The notes beneath the pieces are model-generated. The model searched no databases and was not told the DNA's origin. It was given only the letters and a program-made list of their open reading frames with translations. From Aquificaceae bacterium (GTDB taxonomy: Bacteria > Aquificota > Aquificia > Aquificales > Aquificaceae): 8,200 nucleotides of DNA. Position numbers and translations under genes: made by a program. Location of the stretch: the NCBI GenBank assembly GCA_015487835.1, contig WFOY01000208.1, positions 1 to 8,200 of the forward strand. The letters run 5' to 3'. Below, in pieces: positions 1 through 6,717 of this stretch (its first letter is position 1; every line of letters begins with the position of its first letter).

Positions 1-1146
1 GACCTCACCGTGGCCGTCGGTGGGTCCCCGGACGAGGTCGAGTACTGGAGAAAGCTGGTAGAGGACTTTGAAAGAAGAGAGGGTATAAAGGTAAAGGTTA
101 TAAGGCAGCCCACCGACACGGACCTCAGAAGGCAGACCCTGGTAGTCGCCCTCGTGGCAAGGAAGAGTGATCCTGACGTGTTTCTGATGGACGTGGCTTG
201 GGTAAGTCAGTTTGTTGAGTCCGGGTGGCTTGAAGAGATCAGAGGTGTTGACCCCTCCCCCTTCTTCAGGAGTGCGGTGACCGTAGGCACAAAAGCCGGG
301 AAGGTTTACACCCTCCCTCTGTATGTGGACTGCGGTGTCCTTTACTACAGGAAGGACCTGCTTGAAAAGTACGGCTGCCCTGTCCCTAAGACCTGGGGGG
401 ACTTGGTGAAGTGCTCCCTCAGGGTAAAGGAGGGAGGAAAGGACCCTTACGAGTTCCTCTGGCAGGGAGCCCAGTACGAGGGTCTTATATGCACCTTCCT
501 TGAGTTCGCCGTCTCTGCGGGAGGGGACCTTAAGGACCTGGACTCACCCCAGAACGTCAGGGCTCTGACCTTCATGAGAGATCTTATACACACCTACCGC
601 CTCTCTCCACCCAACACCTACACCGAGATGAAGGAGGAGGAGGTTAGGATCCTGTTCCAGAACGGGGGTGCCCTCTTTGAGAGGAACTGGCCCTATGCCT
701 GGGCACTTCACAACTCGGAGGACTCTCCGGTGAAGGGTAGGGTAGGCGTTACCCTGATACCCAAGTTCAGGGGAGGAAGACACGCCTCCTGCTTGGGAGG
801 CTGGCACGTAGGCATATCCAGGTTTTCCGATAGAAAGGAACAGGCCCTTAAATTTGTTAAGTTCGTGACCTCAAGGGAAGTTCAGATAAAACTGGCTTTA
901 GACCTTGGCTGGAACCCGGGCAGGAAGGACGTTTACAAGGACTTGACCACCAGGAGTCCCCACCTGGAGGTGGTAAGGAGGTCCTGCGAGGTGGCCGTCC
1001 CGAGACCGAGGGTGCCTTACTACACGAGGATCTCGGAGGTGCTGAGGAGGTACCTGAACTCAGCCTTAGCCGGAAGCATGGATCCTCAGGAAGCCCTGAG
1101 GAAGGCCAAGATCGAGATAGGGAAGATAGAGGATCTCTACAGATGA
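1..1146 (+). CDS. Carbohydrate ABC transporter solute-binding protein, 5'-truncated (trehalose/maltose-binding type)
   Basis: Extracytoplasmic binding protein that would capture a sugar, probably a di- or oligosaccharide, and deliver it to the permease pair encoded next. The frame is open from base 1 (Asp-Leu-Thr-Val-Ala-Val-Gly-Gly), so the GTG at position 10 is an internal valine codon and not the start. The signal peptide or lipobox lies upstream of the window. Visible family features are the N-terminal beta strand followed by a helix (EYWRKLVEDFER), the segment DVFLMDVAWVSQFVESGWL, the hinge region around GVLYYRKDLLEKYG, and a C-terminal GGWHVGISRF strand followed by the helix typical of SBP_bac_1 proteins. 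The DVxxMDVxW pattern resembles Thermococcus TMBP and mycobacterial LpqY, which suggests trehalose/maltose, but substrate cannot be fixed from sequence. Its TGA overlaps the next ATG. Family call is firm; substrate is inference. Confidence 0.88.
   Translation, partial: DLTVAVGGSPDEVEYWRKLVEDFERREGIKVKVIRQPTDTDLRRQTLVVALVARKSDPDVFLMDVAWVSQFVESGWLEEIRGVDPSPFFRSAVTVGTKAGKVYTLPLYVDCGVLYYRKDLLEKYGCPVPKTWGDLVKCSLRVKEGGKDPYEFLWQGAQYEGLICTFLEFAVSAGGDLKDLDSPQNVRALTFMRDLIHTYRLSPPNTYTEMKEEEVRILFQNGGALFERNWPYAWALHNSEDSPVKGRVGVTLIPKFRGGRHASCLGGWHVGISRFSDRKEQALKFVKFVTSREVQIKLALDLGWNPGRKDVYKDLTTRSPHLEVVRRSCEVAVPRPRVPYYTRISEVLRRYLNSALAGSMDPQEALRKAKIEIGKIEDLYR
1128..1133 (+). promoter_or_regulatory. Shine-Dalgarno of the first permease gene
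   Basis: AGAGGA lies 9 bases before the ATG at 1143, inside the last codons of the binding-protein gene. It supports the ATGA-overlap start and coupled translation. Confidence 0.5.
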
Positions 1147-1994
1147 GAGACCCGAAGGGTTTTCTCCTTTACAACGTTCCCTCGTTCCTTTTCCTCCTCT
1201 TCCTTGTGCTACTCCCAGTCCTGGGAACTATCTACACGAGCCTGTTCAGGGAGGTCACCTTCCTGGACAGAGAGTTCACCTTTCCCAGAAACTACCTCTT
1301 CCTGATTGAGGATCCCCTCATCCTCGAGAGCCTCTGCTTCACCTTAAAGTTCACACTGGTCTCCGTCCTGGTCGAGTTGGTGCTGGGTGTGTTCTTAGCC
1401 CTTGCGATAAACCAGAAGGTGCCCATGAGGGGTCTGATCAGGGGTGTTGCCCTGATCCCCTGGGCCATCCCTACCGTGGTGAGCGCCAGGGTTTGGGAGA
1501 CTATGTTCAATTACTCTTATGGACTCCTTAACTTCGTCACCGAACTCCTCTTCGGCACCAGGATCAACTGGCTGGGAACAGATCTGGGTGCCTTCCTCGT
1601 CCTTGTGGTTGCGGACGCCTGGAGAACGACCCCCTTCGTGGCTCTCATAGTCCTCGCCGGACTCCAGTCGATACCTAAGGAGATCTACGACCAAGCAAAG
1701 GTCGATGGTGCTGGGACCTTTAGGACCTTTCTCTTCATAACCCTGCCCCTCCTGAAGCCCTTTATCTTGGTGGCCCTGGTCTTCAGGACGGTCGATGCCC
1801 TCAGGGTGTTCGATATCGTGTTCGTCCTCACCGAGGGTGGACCTGGAGGATCTACCACACCCCTTTCTATGTACGCATACAGACTCTACGTTATGGGGGA
1901 CTTCGGCTACGGGTCAGCTGTATCTACGGTCCTGTTCCTGATCTCACTGACGGCTGCCCTTCTGATCGGGAGACACGTGAGGTCGCGCCTATGA
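1143..1994 (+). CDS. CUT1 ABC transporter permease, MalF-like
   Basis: Inner-membrane permease forming half of the sugar translocation pore. The 283-residue protein shows about six hydrophobic segments (roughly residues 7-35, 60-90, 97-123, 148-178, 202-230 and 256-277). The cytoplasmic EAA loop, which docks on the ATPase, begins at Glu180 (EIYDQAKVDGAG) and continues to about residue 205. The TEGGPGGST stretch after the fifth segment is characteristic of MalF/UgpA-type permeases. It is much shorter than E. coli MalF (514 residues) because it lacks the large periplasmic insertion, which is usual outside enterobacteria. The start ATG overlaps the upstream stop as ATGA (1143-1146), and its own TGA overlaps the next ATG at 1991-1994. 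Family call is secure; the transported sugar is unknown. Confidence 0.93.
   Translation: MRDPKGFLLYNVPSFLFLLFLVLLPVLGTIYTSLFREVTFLDREFTFPRNYLFLIEDPLILESLCFTLKFTLVSVLVELVLGVFLALAINQKVPMRGLIRGVALIPWAIPTVVSARVWETMFNYSYGLLNFVTELLFGTRINWLGTDLGAFLVLVVADAWRTTPFVALIVLAGLQSIPKEIYDQAKVDGAGTFRTFLFITLPLLKPFILVALVFRTVDALRVFDIVFVLTEGGPGGSTTPLSMYAYRLYVMGDFGYGSAVSTVLFLISLTAALLIGRHVRSRL
1978..1983 (+). promoter_or_regulatory. Shine-Dalgarno of the second permease gene
   Basis: TGAGGT lies 7 bases before the ATG at 1991, within the end of the MalF-like gene. It supports that start over later in-frame codons. Confidence 0.5.
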
Positions 1995-2791
1995 GGTTCG
2001 GAGGTGTTGTCTTCGTCCTTCTTTTTTCCCTGACACCCCTTCTCTGGGCCCTGGTCGTGTCGCTTACGGGGACACCCGACCTGATCCTGAGGGGGAAGCT
2101 GGACCTTACCCTGAGAAACTACGTCGATATACTGGTGATGGAGGACCTCCACTTTTTGGACTACCTGAGGAACAGCATCCTAATATCCTCCATCTCCGCC
2201 CTTATTTCACTAGCACTCTCTGTCCTTTCCTCCTACTCCCTTACGAGATTCGGTGTTAGGGGATCCTTCCCGGTGCTCCTGACCGTACTAGGCGTAACCC
2301 TGTTCCCACAGGTGAGCGTCGCCGGGTTTCTCTACAAGGTCTTCTCAGCCCTCGGGATTATAAACACCCACGCAGCCCTTGTCCTCACCTACACAGCCTG
2401 GTCCCTCCCCCTCGGGATATGGGTCATGTACGCCTACTTCTCCAGCATACCTAAGGAGATAGACATGGCGGCCCTAGTGGATGGGGCGGGCAGGTTGAGG
2501 ATCCTGCTCCAGGTCCTCCTGCCCCCATCGGTCCCAGGCCTGGTGGCTACCTACATACTCCTCTTTCTGTTTTCCTTCAACGAGTTCCTGTTCGCCCTCA
2601 TGTTCACCTTCGACCACAGTGTGAGGACTGTCCCAGTGGGGATAGCCCTCTTTGAGGGGATCCACGGCCAGGTGCCCTGGGGGTACATAACAGCAGCCTC
2701 CTTCATATCGGTAGCCCCTGTTATACTTATGGTTCTTTTGATCCAGAGACACATAGTAAGAGGTCTTACGGGAGGTGCGGTCAAGGGATGA
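1991..2791 (+). CDS. CUT1 ABC transporter permease, MalG-like
   Basis: Second inner-membrane permease, expected to pair with the MalF-like subunit. The 266 residues are hydrophobic almost throughout, with a first membrane segment directly at the N-terminus (GVVFVLLFSLTPLLWALVVS) and about five more. The EAA loop starts at Glu156 (EIDMAALVDGAG) and is followed by LPPSVPGL, a good match to the MalG family loop. FSFNEFLFAL in the following membrane segment is the usual MalG 'WNEFLFAL' motif with Ser-Phe in place of Trp. Size is normal (E. coli MalG has 296 residues). It overlaps both neighbours by ATGA, so it is translated in a coupled way with them. Confidence 0.93.
   Translation: MRFGGVVFVLLFSLTPLLWALVVSLTGTPDLILRGKLDLTLRNYVDILVMEDLHFLDYLRNSILISSISALISLALSVLSSYSLTRFGVRGSFPVLLTVLGVTLFPQVSVAGFLYKVFSALGIINTHAALVLTYTAWSLPLGIWVMYAYFSSIPKEIDMAALVDGAGRLRILLQVLLPPSVPGLVATYILLFLFSFNEFLFALMFTFDHSVRTVPVGIALFEGIHGQVPWGYITAASFISVAPVILMVLLIQRHIVRGLTGGAVKG
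2771..2776 (+). promoter_or_regulatory. Shine-Dalgarno of the ATPase gene
   Basis: GGAGGT lies 11 bases before the ATG at 2788. The spacing is on the long side, but with the ATGA overlap it fits re-initiation by ribosomes finishing the MalG-like gene. Confidence 0.45.
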
Positions 2792-3819
2792 GGGTGGAGG
2801 TGAGGGACCTTTGGAAGGTTTACAGGTCCGCCCTCAGGGGCAGGGTGGAGGCCCTCAGGGGTGTTAATCTGGTTGTGGAGGAGGGAGAACTCTTTGTGGT
2901 TTTAGGCCCCAGCGGCTGCGGCAAGAGCACCCTCCTGAACTTGATAGCGGGCCTCGATACGCCTACCTTGGGAGAGATACACATAGGCGGCAAGTTGGTC
3001 GCAAGTCCGGACAGGTCCCTACCTCCTAAGGAGAGAAACGTAGCCATGGTGTTTCAGAACTACGCCCTCTACCCCCACATGACCGCCTTCGATAACATAG
3101 CCTTTCCTTTAAAAGTGGCCGGCCTGAAAAAGGAAGAGATAAACAAAAAGGTCCGGGAGGTTGCGGAGACACTCCAGATAGAACATCTCCTTAAAGCCAA
3201 ACCCTCCGAGCTGTCGGGGGGTGAGAGGCAGAGGGTGGCCATAGCAAGGGCCATAGTCAGAAACCCTGACCTGATACTGCTTGACGAACCCCTATCCAAC
3301 CTCGACGCCCAGCTTAGGATCAGGATGAAGGCCGAGATAAGGAAGATCCAGAGGGACCTCGGGATAACAGCCATCTACGTTACCCACGACCAGACCGAGG
3401 CCATGTCGATAGCGGACAGGATGGCGGTTATGAACGAAGGTAAGGTGGTCCAGGTAGGTGATCCCATGGAGGTATACAGGAGACCTGCCAACACCTTCGT
3501 CGCCACCTTCGTAGGCACACCCCCCATGAACCTTTACAGGAGGAGAGTAGTCAAGGGTTCGGTGGAACTCTTCGGAAACAGGATAGAGGTGGACACAACC
3601 GAGGAGTACGTTTACATCGGCTTTAGGCCCGAGGAGGCGGAGGTTACTGAGGGAAACACTCTTGAAGTGGTCTGGGTCGAGAGACTTGGGGACGAGGCCG
3701 TGGTCCACCTGAGGTGCGGCGAGGAGAAAGCCCTGGTCAAGATCCACGGTGCCGGCGGTCCCGAGGTAGGGACTAAGGTGGGCCTGCTGATCAAGAAACA
3801 CCACATATTTGAGGAGTAG
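2788..3819 (+). CDS. Sugar ABC transporter ATP-binding protein, MalK/UgpC/MsmX-like
   Basis: Cytoplasmic ATPase that powers the importer by hydrolysing ATP as a dimer bound to the two permeases. All catalytic motifs are intact: Walker A GPSGCGKST (residues 40-48), Q-loop Gln90 in VFQNYALYPHM, signature LSGGERQ (142-148), Walker B LILLDEP (162-168), D-loop SNLDA (170-174) and H-loop His200 in VTHDQTEAMS. After about residue 235 a TOBE-type regulatory domain follows, including the GFRPEEAEV segment typical of MalK/UgpC. At 343 residues the C-terminal domain is somewhat shorter than that of E. coli MalK (371 residues), so inducer-exclusion contacts known in enterics should not be assumed. It is the last gene of the transporter operon and ends in TAG. 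No hairpin terminator follows; the next promoter overlaps its final codons. Confidence 0.95.
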   Translation: MRVEVRDLWKVYRSALRGRVEALRGVNLVVEEGELFVVLGPSGCGKSTLLNLIAGLDTPTLGEIHIGGKLVASPDRSLPPKERNVAMVFQNYALYPHMTAFDNIAFPLKVAGLKKEEINKKVREVAETLQIEHLLKAKPSELSGGERQRVAIARAIVRNPDLILLDEPLSNLDAQLRIRMKAEIRKIQRDLGITAIYVTHDQTEAMSIADRMAVMNEGKVVQVGDPMEVYRRPANTFVATFVGTPPMNLYRRRVVKGSVELFGNRIEVDTTEEYVYIGFRPEEAEVTEGNTLEVVWVERLGDEAVVHLRCGEEKALVKIHGAGGPEVGTKVGLLIKKHHIFEE

Positions 3820-3836
3820 AAACTAAATTATATAAA
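3809..3836 (+). promoter_or_regulatory. Predicted sigma-70-type promoter of mnmE
   Basis: TTGAGG (3809-3814, 4 of 6 consensus bases) is separated by 16 bases from TATAAA (3831-3836, 5 of 6), in a short AT-rich stretch between GC-rich genes. The -35 box lies in the final codons and stop region of the ATPase gene. Transcription would start about 7 bases past the -10 box, at 3843-3844, which is the mnmE ATG. Pattern match only; no experimental support. Confidence 0.55.
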
Positions 3837-3843
3837 AACCCTC

Positions 3844-5190
3844 ATGAGAGACCCTATAGTTGCCGTGGCAACCCCCTTTGGTGAGAGCGCTATCGGCCTC
3901 GTCAGGCTTAGCGGGAGAGGTGTTCTGGAAATAGCTAAAAAGTTCTTCAAGACCCGTTCCGAGATAAAACCAAGACACGCCCACTACGGGACCCTTGTCG
4001 ATGAGAAGGGTGAACCGATCGATGAAGGAGTGATCGTTTACTACAAGGCCCCGAGGAGCTACACAGGAGAGGACATGGTGGAGATATCCCTCCACGGGAA
4101 CCCCCTGATCCTGAAGAGGGCAGTCGATCTTTTCATATCGGCAGGGTGCAGGCTGGCGGAACCTGGGGAGTTCACCAAGAGGGCCTTCCTGAACGGGAAG
4201 ATGGACCTGACCCAGGCTGAGGCGGTGGCGGAACTTATATCGGCTAAGACTGATCTTGCCAGGAGGGTAGCCCTAAGACAGCTGAGGGGTGATCTCAGCA
4301 GACACATAAAGCCTCTTAGAGACAGCCTCCTTGAGCTCTGCGCTTACATAGAGGCGGACATAGAGTTCTCAGAGGAGGACATACCCTCCCTAACCAAGGA
4401 CCAGGTGATAAACATGGTCAGCAGGGTCATCTCGGATATAGACAGGCTTCTCAAGACCGCAAAGACGGGAAAGTTCATAAGGGAGGGGGTGAAGCTCGCC
4501 ATAGTGGGGAGGCCAAACGTGGGGAAGTCTTCACTCTTTAACGCACTCCTGAGGGAGGACAGGGCTATAGTCACGGACATAGAAGGAACCACGAGAGATT
4601 ACATAGAGGAGACGGTGAACCTGAGGGGCATCCCCATCAGCCTGGTGGACACCGCAGGCATAAGGGAGACCAAGGACCCGGTTGAGATCATAGGCGTCAG
4701 GAGGACCCTCCAGAAGATAGAGGAGGCGGACGTGATCCTCTTCGTGGTGGACGGGTCCAGACCCCTGACCGAGGAGGACATGAGGATATACGACCAGGTG
4801 AAGGACAGGAACCTCATAGTTGTCATCAACAAGATAGACCTTGGGACCGTTATACCCCTTGAAATTTTTGATGGCCATTCTATAATAAAAGTGAGTGCCT
4901 TAAAAGACCAGGGTATCCAAGACCTTGAAGAAGAGATCCTTAAGAAAGCGGGAGTTCTGGTAGAGGAAGGTTTAAACATTTACGTGTCTGTAAGACATGA
5001 GGGGCTCCTCAGAAGAGCTAAGGAAGTGCTTGAGAGATTTCTGGAAAGATACAAAGAGGAAGACGTAAGCCCAGAGATAGCTATGTTAGACATAAGGGAG
5101 GCTGCGGATTACCTCGGTGAGATCGTAGGCGAGATAACAACGGAGGATATTCTGGGAAGCATATTCTCCAGATTTTGTATAGGAAAGTAA
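3844..5190 (+). CDS. mnmE: tRNA uridine-5-carboxymethylaminomethyl modification GTPase MnmE (TrmE)
   Basis: Acts with MnmG (GidA) in the cytoplasm to install the (carboxymethyl)aminomethyl group at C5 of wobble uridine 34 in certain tRNAs. The 448 residues match the family's normal length of about 450. The N-terminal tetrahydrofolate-binding domain opens with PIVAVATPFGESAIGLVRLSG, and GEFTKRAFLNGKMDLTQAEAV marks the start of the helical domain. The inserted G domain has G1 GRPNVGKSS (222-230), G2 GTTRD (248-252), G3 DTAG (269-272) and G4 NKID (329-332). The C-terminus is the canonical FCIGK (444-448) with its functionally required cysteine. The ATG at 3844 gives the standard N-terminus, but there is no Shine-Dalgarno upstream, which fits leaderless initiation. 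The 3' part (from about 4860) is clearly more AT-rich than the rest. A strong rho ribosome-binding site follows directly after its TAA. Confidence 0.98.
   Translation: MRDPIVAVATPFGESAIGLVRLSGRGVLEIAKKFFKTRSEIKPRHAHYGTLVDEKGEPIDEGVIVYYKAPRSYTGEDMVEISLHGNPLILKRAVDLFISAGCRLAEPGEFTKRAFLNGKMDLTQAEAVAELISAKTDLARRVALRQLRGDLSRHIKPLRDSLLELCAYIEADIEFSEEDIPSLTKDQVINMVSRVISDIDRLLKTAKTGKFIREGVKLAIVGRPNVGKSSLFNALLREDRAIVTDIEGTTRDYIEETVNLRGIPISLVDTAGIRETKDPVEIIGVRRTLQKIEEADVILFVVDGSRPLTEEDMRIYDQVKDRNLIVVINKIDLGTVIPLEIFDGHSIIKVSALKDQGIQDLEEEILKKAGVLVEEGLNIYVSVRHEGLLRRAKEVLERFLERYKEEDVSPEIAMLDIREAADYLGEIVGEITTEDILGSIFSRFCIGK
4859..4886 (+). promoter_or_regulatory. Predicted internal promoter for rho-rpmE-prfA, within mnmE
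   Basis: TTGAAA (4859-4864, 5 of 6 consensus bases) is followed after exactly 16 bases by a perfect TATAAT (4881-4886). This is the best sigma-70 match seen in the window, and it sits where GC falls to about 35% (21/60 at 4861-4920). The predicted start near 4893 would give rho an mRNA leader of about 310 nt running through the 3' end of mnmE. It uses the same 16-base spacing as the mnmE promoter candidate. Coding constraint could produce such a match by chance, so this is an inference. Confidence 0.5.
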
Positions 5191-5200
5191 GAGGAGGAGG
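5191..5200 (+). promoter_or_regulatory. Strong Shine-Dalgarno of rho
   Basis: GAGGAGGAGG fills most of the 12-base gap between the mnmE stop and the rho ATG at 5203. It contains two GGAGG registers, 2 and 5 bases from the start codon, and it fixes that ATG rather than the upstream in-frame options of the overlapping frame. Confidence 0.8.
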
Positions 5201-5202
5201 TC

Positions 5203-6489
5203 ATGCAGGATCTACAGGAGAAGAAGATCTACACCTTGGAGGAGCTCAAGAAGATGACCCTACAGGAGCTCCAGAGGATCGGCAAGGAGCTGGGACTCAC
5301 CAGGACAACGGGTCTCAAGAAGGAAGAGCTGATCGAGAGGATCTTGGGGGCGCAGGCGAAGGACGGAGGGCTTGTGTTCGTGAAGGGCGTCCTCGAGATA
5401 CTCCCGGAAGGCTACGGCTTCATGAGGAGCGCCCAGAACAACTACATGCCGAGCTGGGACGACGTTTACGTTGCTCCCTCCCAGATAAAGAAGTTCGGCC
5501 TCAGGACCGGGGACACCATAGTGGGATTTGCCAGGCTCCCAAAGGAGGGTGAAAAGTACAAGGCCCTGATAAAGATGGAGGCGGTGAACGGCCTCCCCGC
5601 GGACCCTGACAAGCTAAGAAACAGACCCTCCTTCGACAAGCTCACGCCCTTCCATCCCACCGAGAGGTTCAACCTGGAGTTCGACCCGAACGAGCTATCC
5701 ACGAGGGTGGTCAGCCTGATAGCCCCGATAGGAAAAGGCCAGAGGGGTATGATAGTCGCACCCCCTAAGGCCGGTAAGACCGTCCTCCTCCAGAAGATAT
5801 CGAGGGCTTTGATAGAGAACCATCCAGAGGTCCACCTGATCATACTCCTCATAGACGAGAGACCCGAAGAGGTCACCGAGATGAGGAGGATAGTGGGGGA
5901 AGGGGCTGAGGTCATAGCCTCCACCTTCGACGAACCTCCCGAGAGGCACATGCAGGTGGCCGAGCTCGTTATCGAGAAGGCCAAGAGGATGGTCGAGCTC
6001 GGCAGGGACGTGGTCATACTGCTCGACTCCATGACCAGGTTCGCGAGGGCCTCCAACGCGGTGACACCTCCTACAGGAAGGGTCCTCTCGGGAGGTATAG
6101 AGGCGACCGCCCTACAGAGGCCCAAGAAGTTCTTCGGAGCAGCCAGAAACATCGAAGAGGGAGGATCACTGACGATAATAGCCACCGCTCTCATAGAGAC
6201 GGGTTCGAGGATGGACGACGTGATCTACGAGGAGTTCAAGGGAACGGGTAACATGGAGATCCACCTCGACAGGAGGCTCATGGAGAGGAGGGTCTTCCCC
6301 GCTATAAACATAGAGAAGTCGGGAACAAGGAGAGAGGAGCTCCTCGTGGAGGACTGGGAGCTTCAGAGGATGTGGGTCCTGAGGAAGTTCCTCGCTACAA
6401 TGGATCCGGTCGAGGCCATGGAGTTCCTTCTCGACAAGCTAAAGCGCTTCAAGACCAACAGGGAGTTCCTAAAGGCTATGAACGCGTAG
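5203..6489 (+). CDS. rho: Transcription termination factor Rho
   Basis: Hexameric RNA-dependent ATPase/helicase that binds C-rich nascent RNA and ends transcription. Length is 428 residues (E. coli 419). The N-terminal Rho_N helical domain is [20 protein letters not shown] onward (about residues 9-46). The cold-shock-type RNA-binding domain spans about 55-130, with [18 protein letters not shown] and the conserved [19 protein letters not shown]. The ATPase core has Walker A APPKAGKT (186-193), the [13 protein letters not shown] segment carrying the catalytic glutamate, Walker [11 protein letters not shown] (270-279), and the Q/R-loop region [20 protein letters not shown] followed by [13 protein letters not shown]. 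There is no large insertion, unlike Rho of many high-GC Gram-positives. It probably heads a rho-rpmE-prfA unit, with its own promoter predicted inside mnmE. Stop is TAG, and a TATAAT box follows at once. Confidence 0.98.
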   Translation: MQDLQEKKIYTLEELKKMTLQELQRIGKELGLTRTTGLKKEELIERILGAQAKDGGLVFVKGVLEILPEGYGFMRSAQNNYMPSWDDVYVAPSQIKKFGLRTGDTIVGFARLPKEGEKYKALIKMEAVNGLPADPDKLRNRPSFDKLTPFHPTERFNLEFDPNELSTRVVSLIAPIGKGQRGMIVAPPKAGKTVLLQKISRALIENHPEVHLIILLIDERPEEVTEMRRIVGEGAEVIASTFDEPPERHMQVAELVIEKAKRMVELGRDVVILLDSMTRFARASNAVTPPTGRVLSGGIEATALQRPKKFFGAARNIEEGGSLTIIATALIETGSRMDDVIYEEFKGTGNMEIHLDRRLMERRVFPAINIEKSGTRREELLVEDWELQRMWVLRKFLATMDPVEAMEFLLDKLKRFKTNREFLKAMNA

Positions 6490-6495
6490 TATAAT
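6490..6495 (+). promoter_or_regulatory. Possible -10 box upstream of rpmE
   Basis: A perfect TATAAT starts on the base after the rho stop codon. Transcription would start near 6502, leaving a leader of about 15 nt that still contains the rpmE Shine-Dalgarno. The -35 side is poor (best is TTCCTA at 6466-6471, 3 of 6, 18-base spacer), so the promoter is weak or not real. The surrounding bases 6488-6498 form a small inverted repeat, AGTAT-A-ATACT. Confidence 0.35.
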
Positions 6496-6505
6496 ACTCA
6501 ATTTT

Positions 6506-6511
6506 GGAGGT
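6506..6511 (+). promoter_or_regulatory. Shine-Dalgarno of rpmE
   Basis: GGAGGT lies 5 bases before the ATG at 6517, an optimal ribosome-binding site that supports this start. Confidence 0.8.
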
Positions 6512-6516
6512 AAGAC

Positions 6517-6717
6517 ATGAAAAAGGGGATACACCCGGAACTCAAGCCCACGACCTTTGTCTGCGGTTGCGGCAACACCTTCACCTTGCTTTCCACCAAG
6601 GGAGGCACGGTCCACGTGGAGGTGTGCAACCAGTGCCATCCCTTCTACGCAGGTAAGCTCAGGATAAAGCCGGCCTTTTTAGAACTCACCTCTCCAGGAT
6701 CGAAGAAGGAAGGTTAA
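6517..6717 (+). CDS. rpmE: 50S ribosomal protein L31, zinc-binding (C+) type
   Basis: Large-subunit ribosomal protein that bridges the 50S central protuberance and the 30S head. The 66-residue product has the family N-terminus ([11 protein letters not shown]) and four zinc-ligand cysteines at 16, 18, 37 and 40 (CGCG and CNQC), followed by HPFYAGK. This makes it the zinc-containing paralogue type and not the cysteine-free form induced on zinc starvation. Length is normal. It sits between rho and prfA, and its TAA shares one base with the prfA ATG (TAATG), so the two are probably coupled. Confidence 0.97.
   Translation: MKKGIHPELKPTTFVCGCGNTFTLLSTKGGTVHVEVCNQCHPFYAGKLRIKPAFLELTSPGSKKEG
6708..6713 (+). 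promoter_or_regulatory. Shine-Dalgarno of prfA
   Basis: GGAAGG lies 3 bases before the ATG at 6717, in the last codons of rpmE. The match and spacing are imperfect; re-initiation through the TAATG overlap probably contributes. Confidence 0.4.

Noticed and set aside
10..12. GTG as the start of the solute-binding protein
   Set aside because: The frame is open to base 1, no Shine-Dalgarno can be seen, and starting here would omit the export signal that such a protein needs.
3292..3804. 170-codon minus-strand frame opposite the ATPase gene
   Set aside because: Low-complexity, His/Gly/Leu/Val-rich product with no family resemblance, lying fully antisense to an intact MalK-like gene.
5175..5552. 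125-codon plus-strand frame crossing the mnmE-rho junction
   Set aside because: Gly/Arg/Glu-rich out-of-frame reading of rho. The rho frame has all family motifs and the correctly spaced Shine-Dalgarno.
5466..6194. Long open frame (242 codons) on the minus strand opposite rho
   Set aside because: Its product is Ser/Leu-rich with no recognisable domain. It mirrors the purine-rich codon pattern of rho and has no ribosome-binding site; it is a frame artefact of high-GC coding sequence.
6487..6489. rho ends in UAG, a codon read only by RF1, which is encoded two genes downstream; considered as a feedback link
   Set aside because: One stop codon is no evidence. The ATPase gene also ends in TAG, and nothing else suggests RF1-dependent control.
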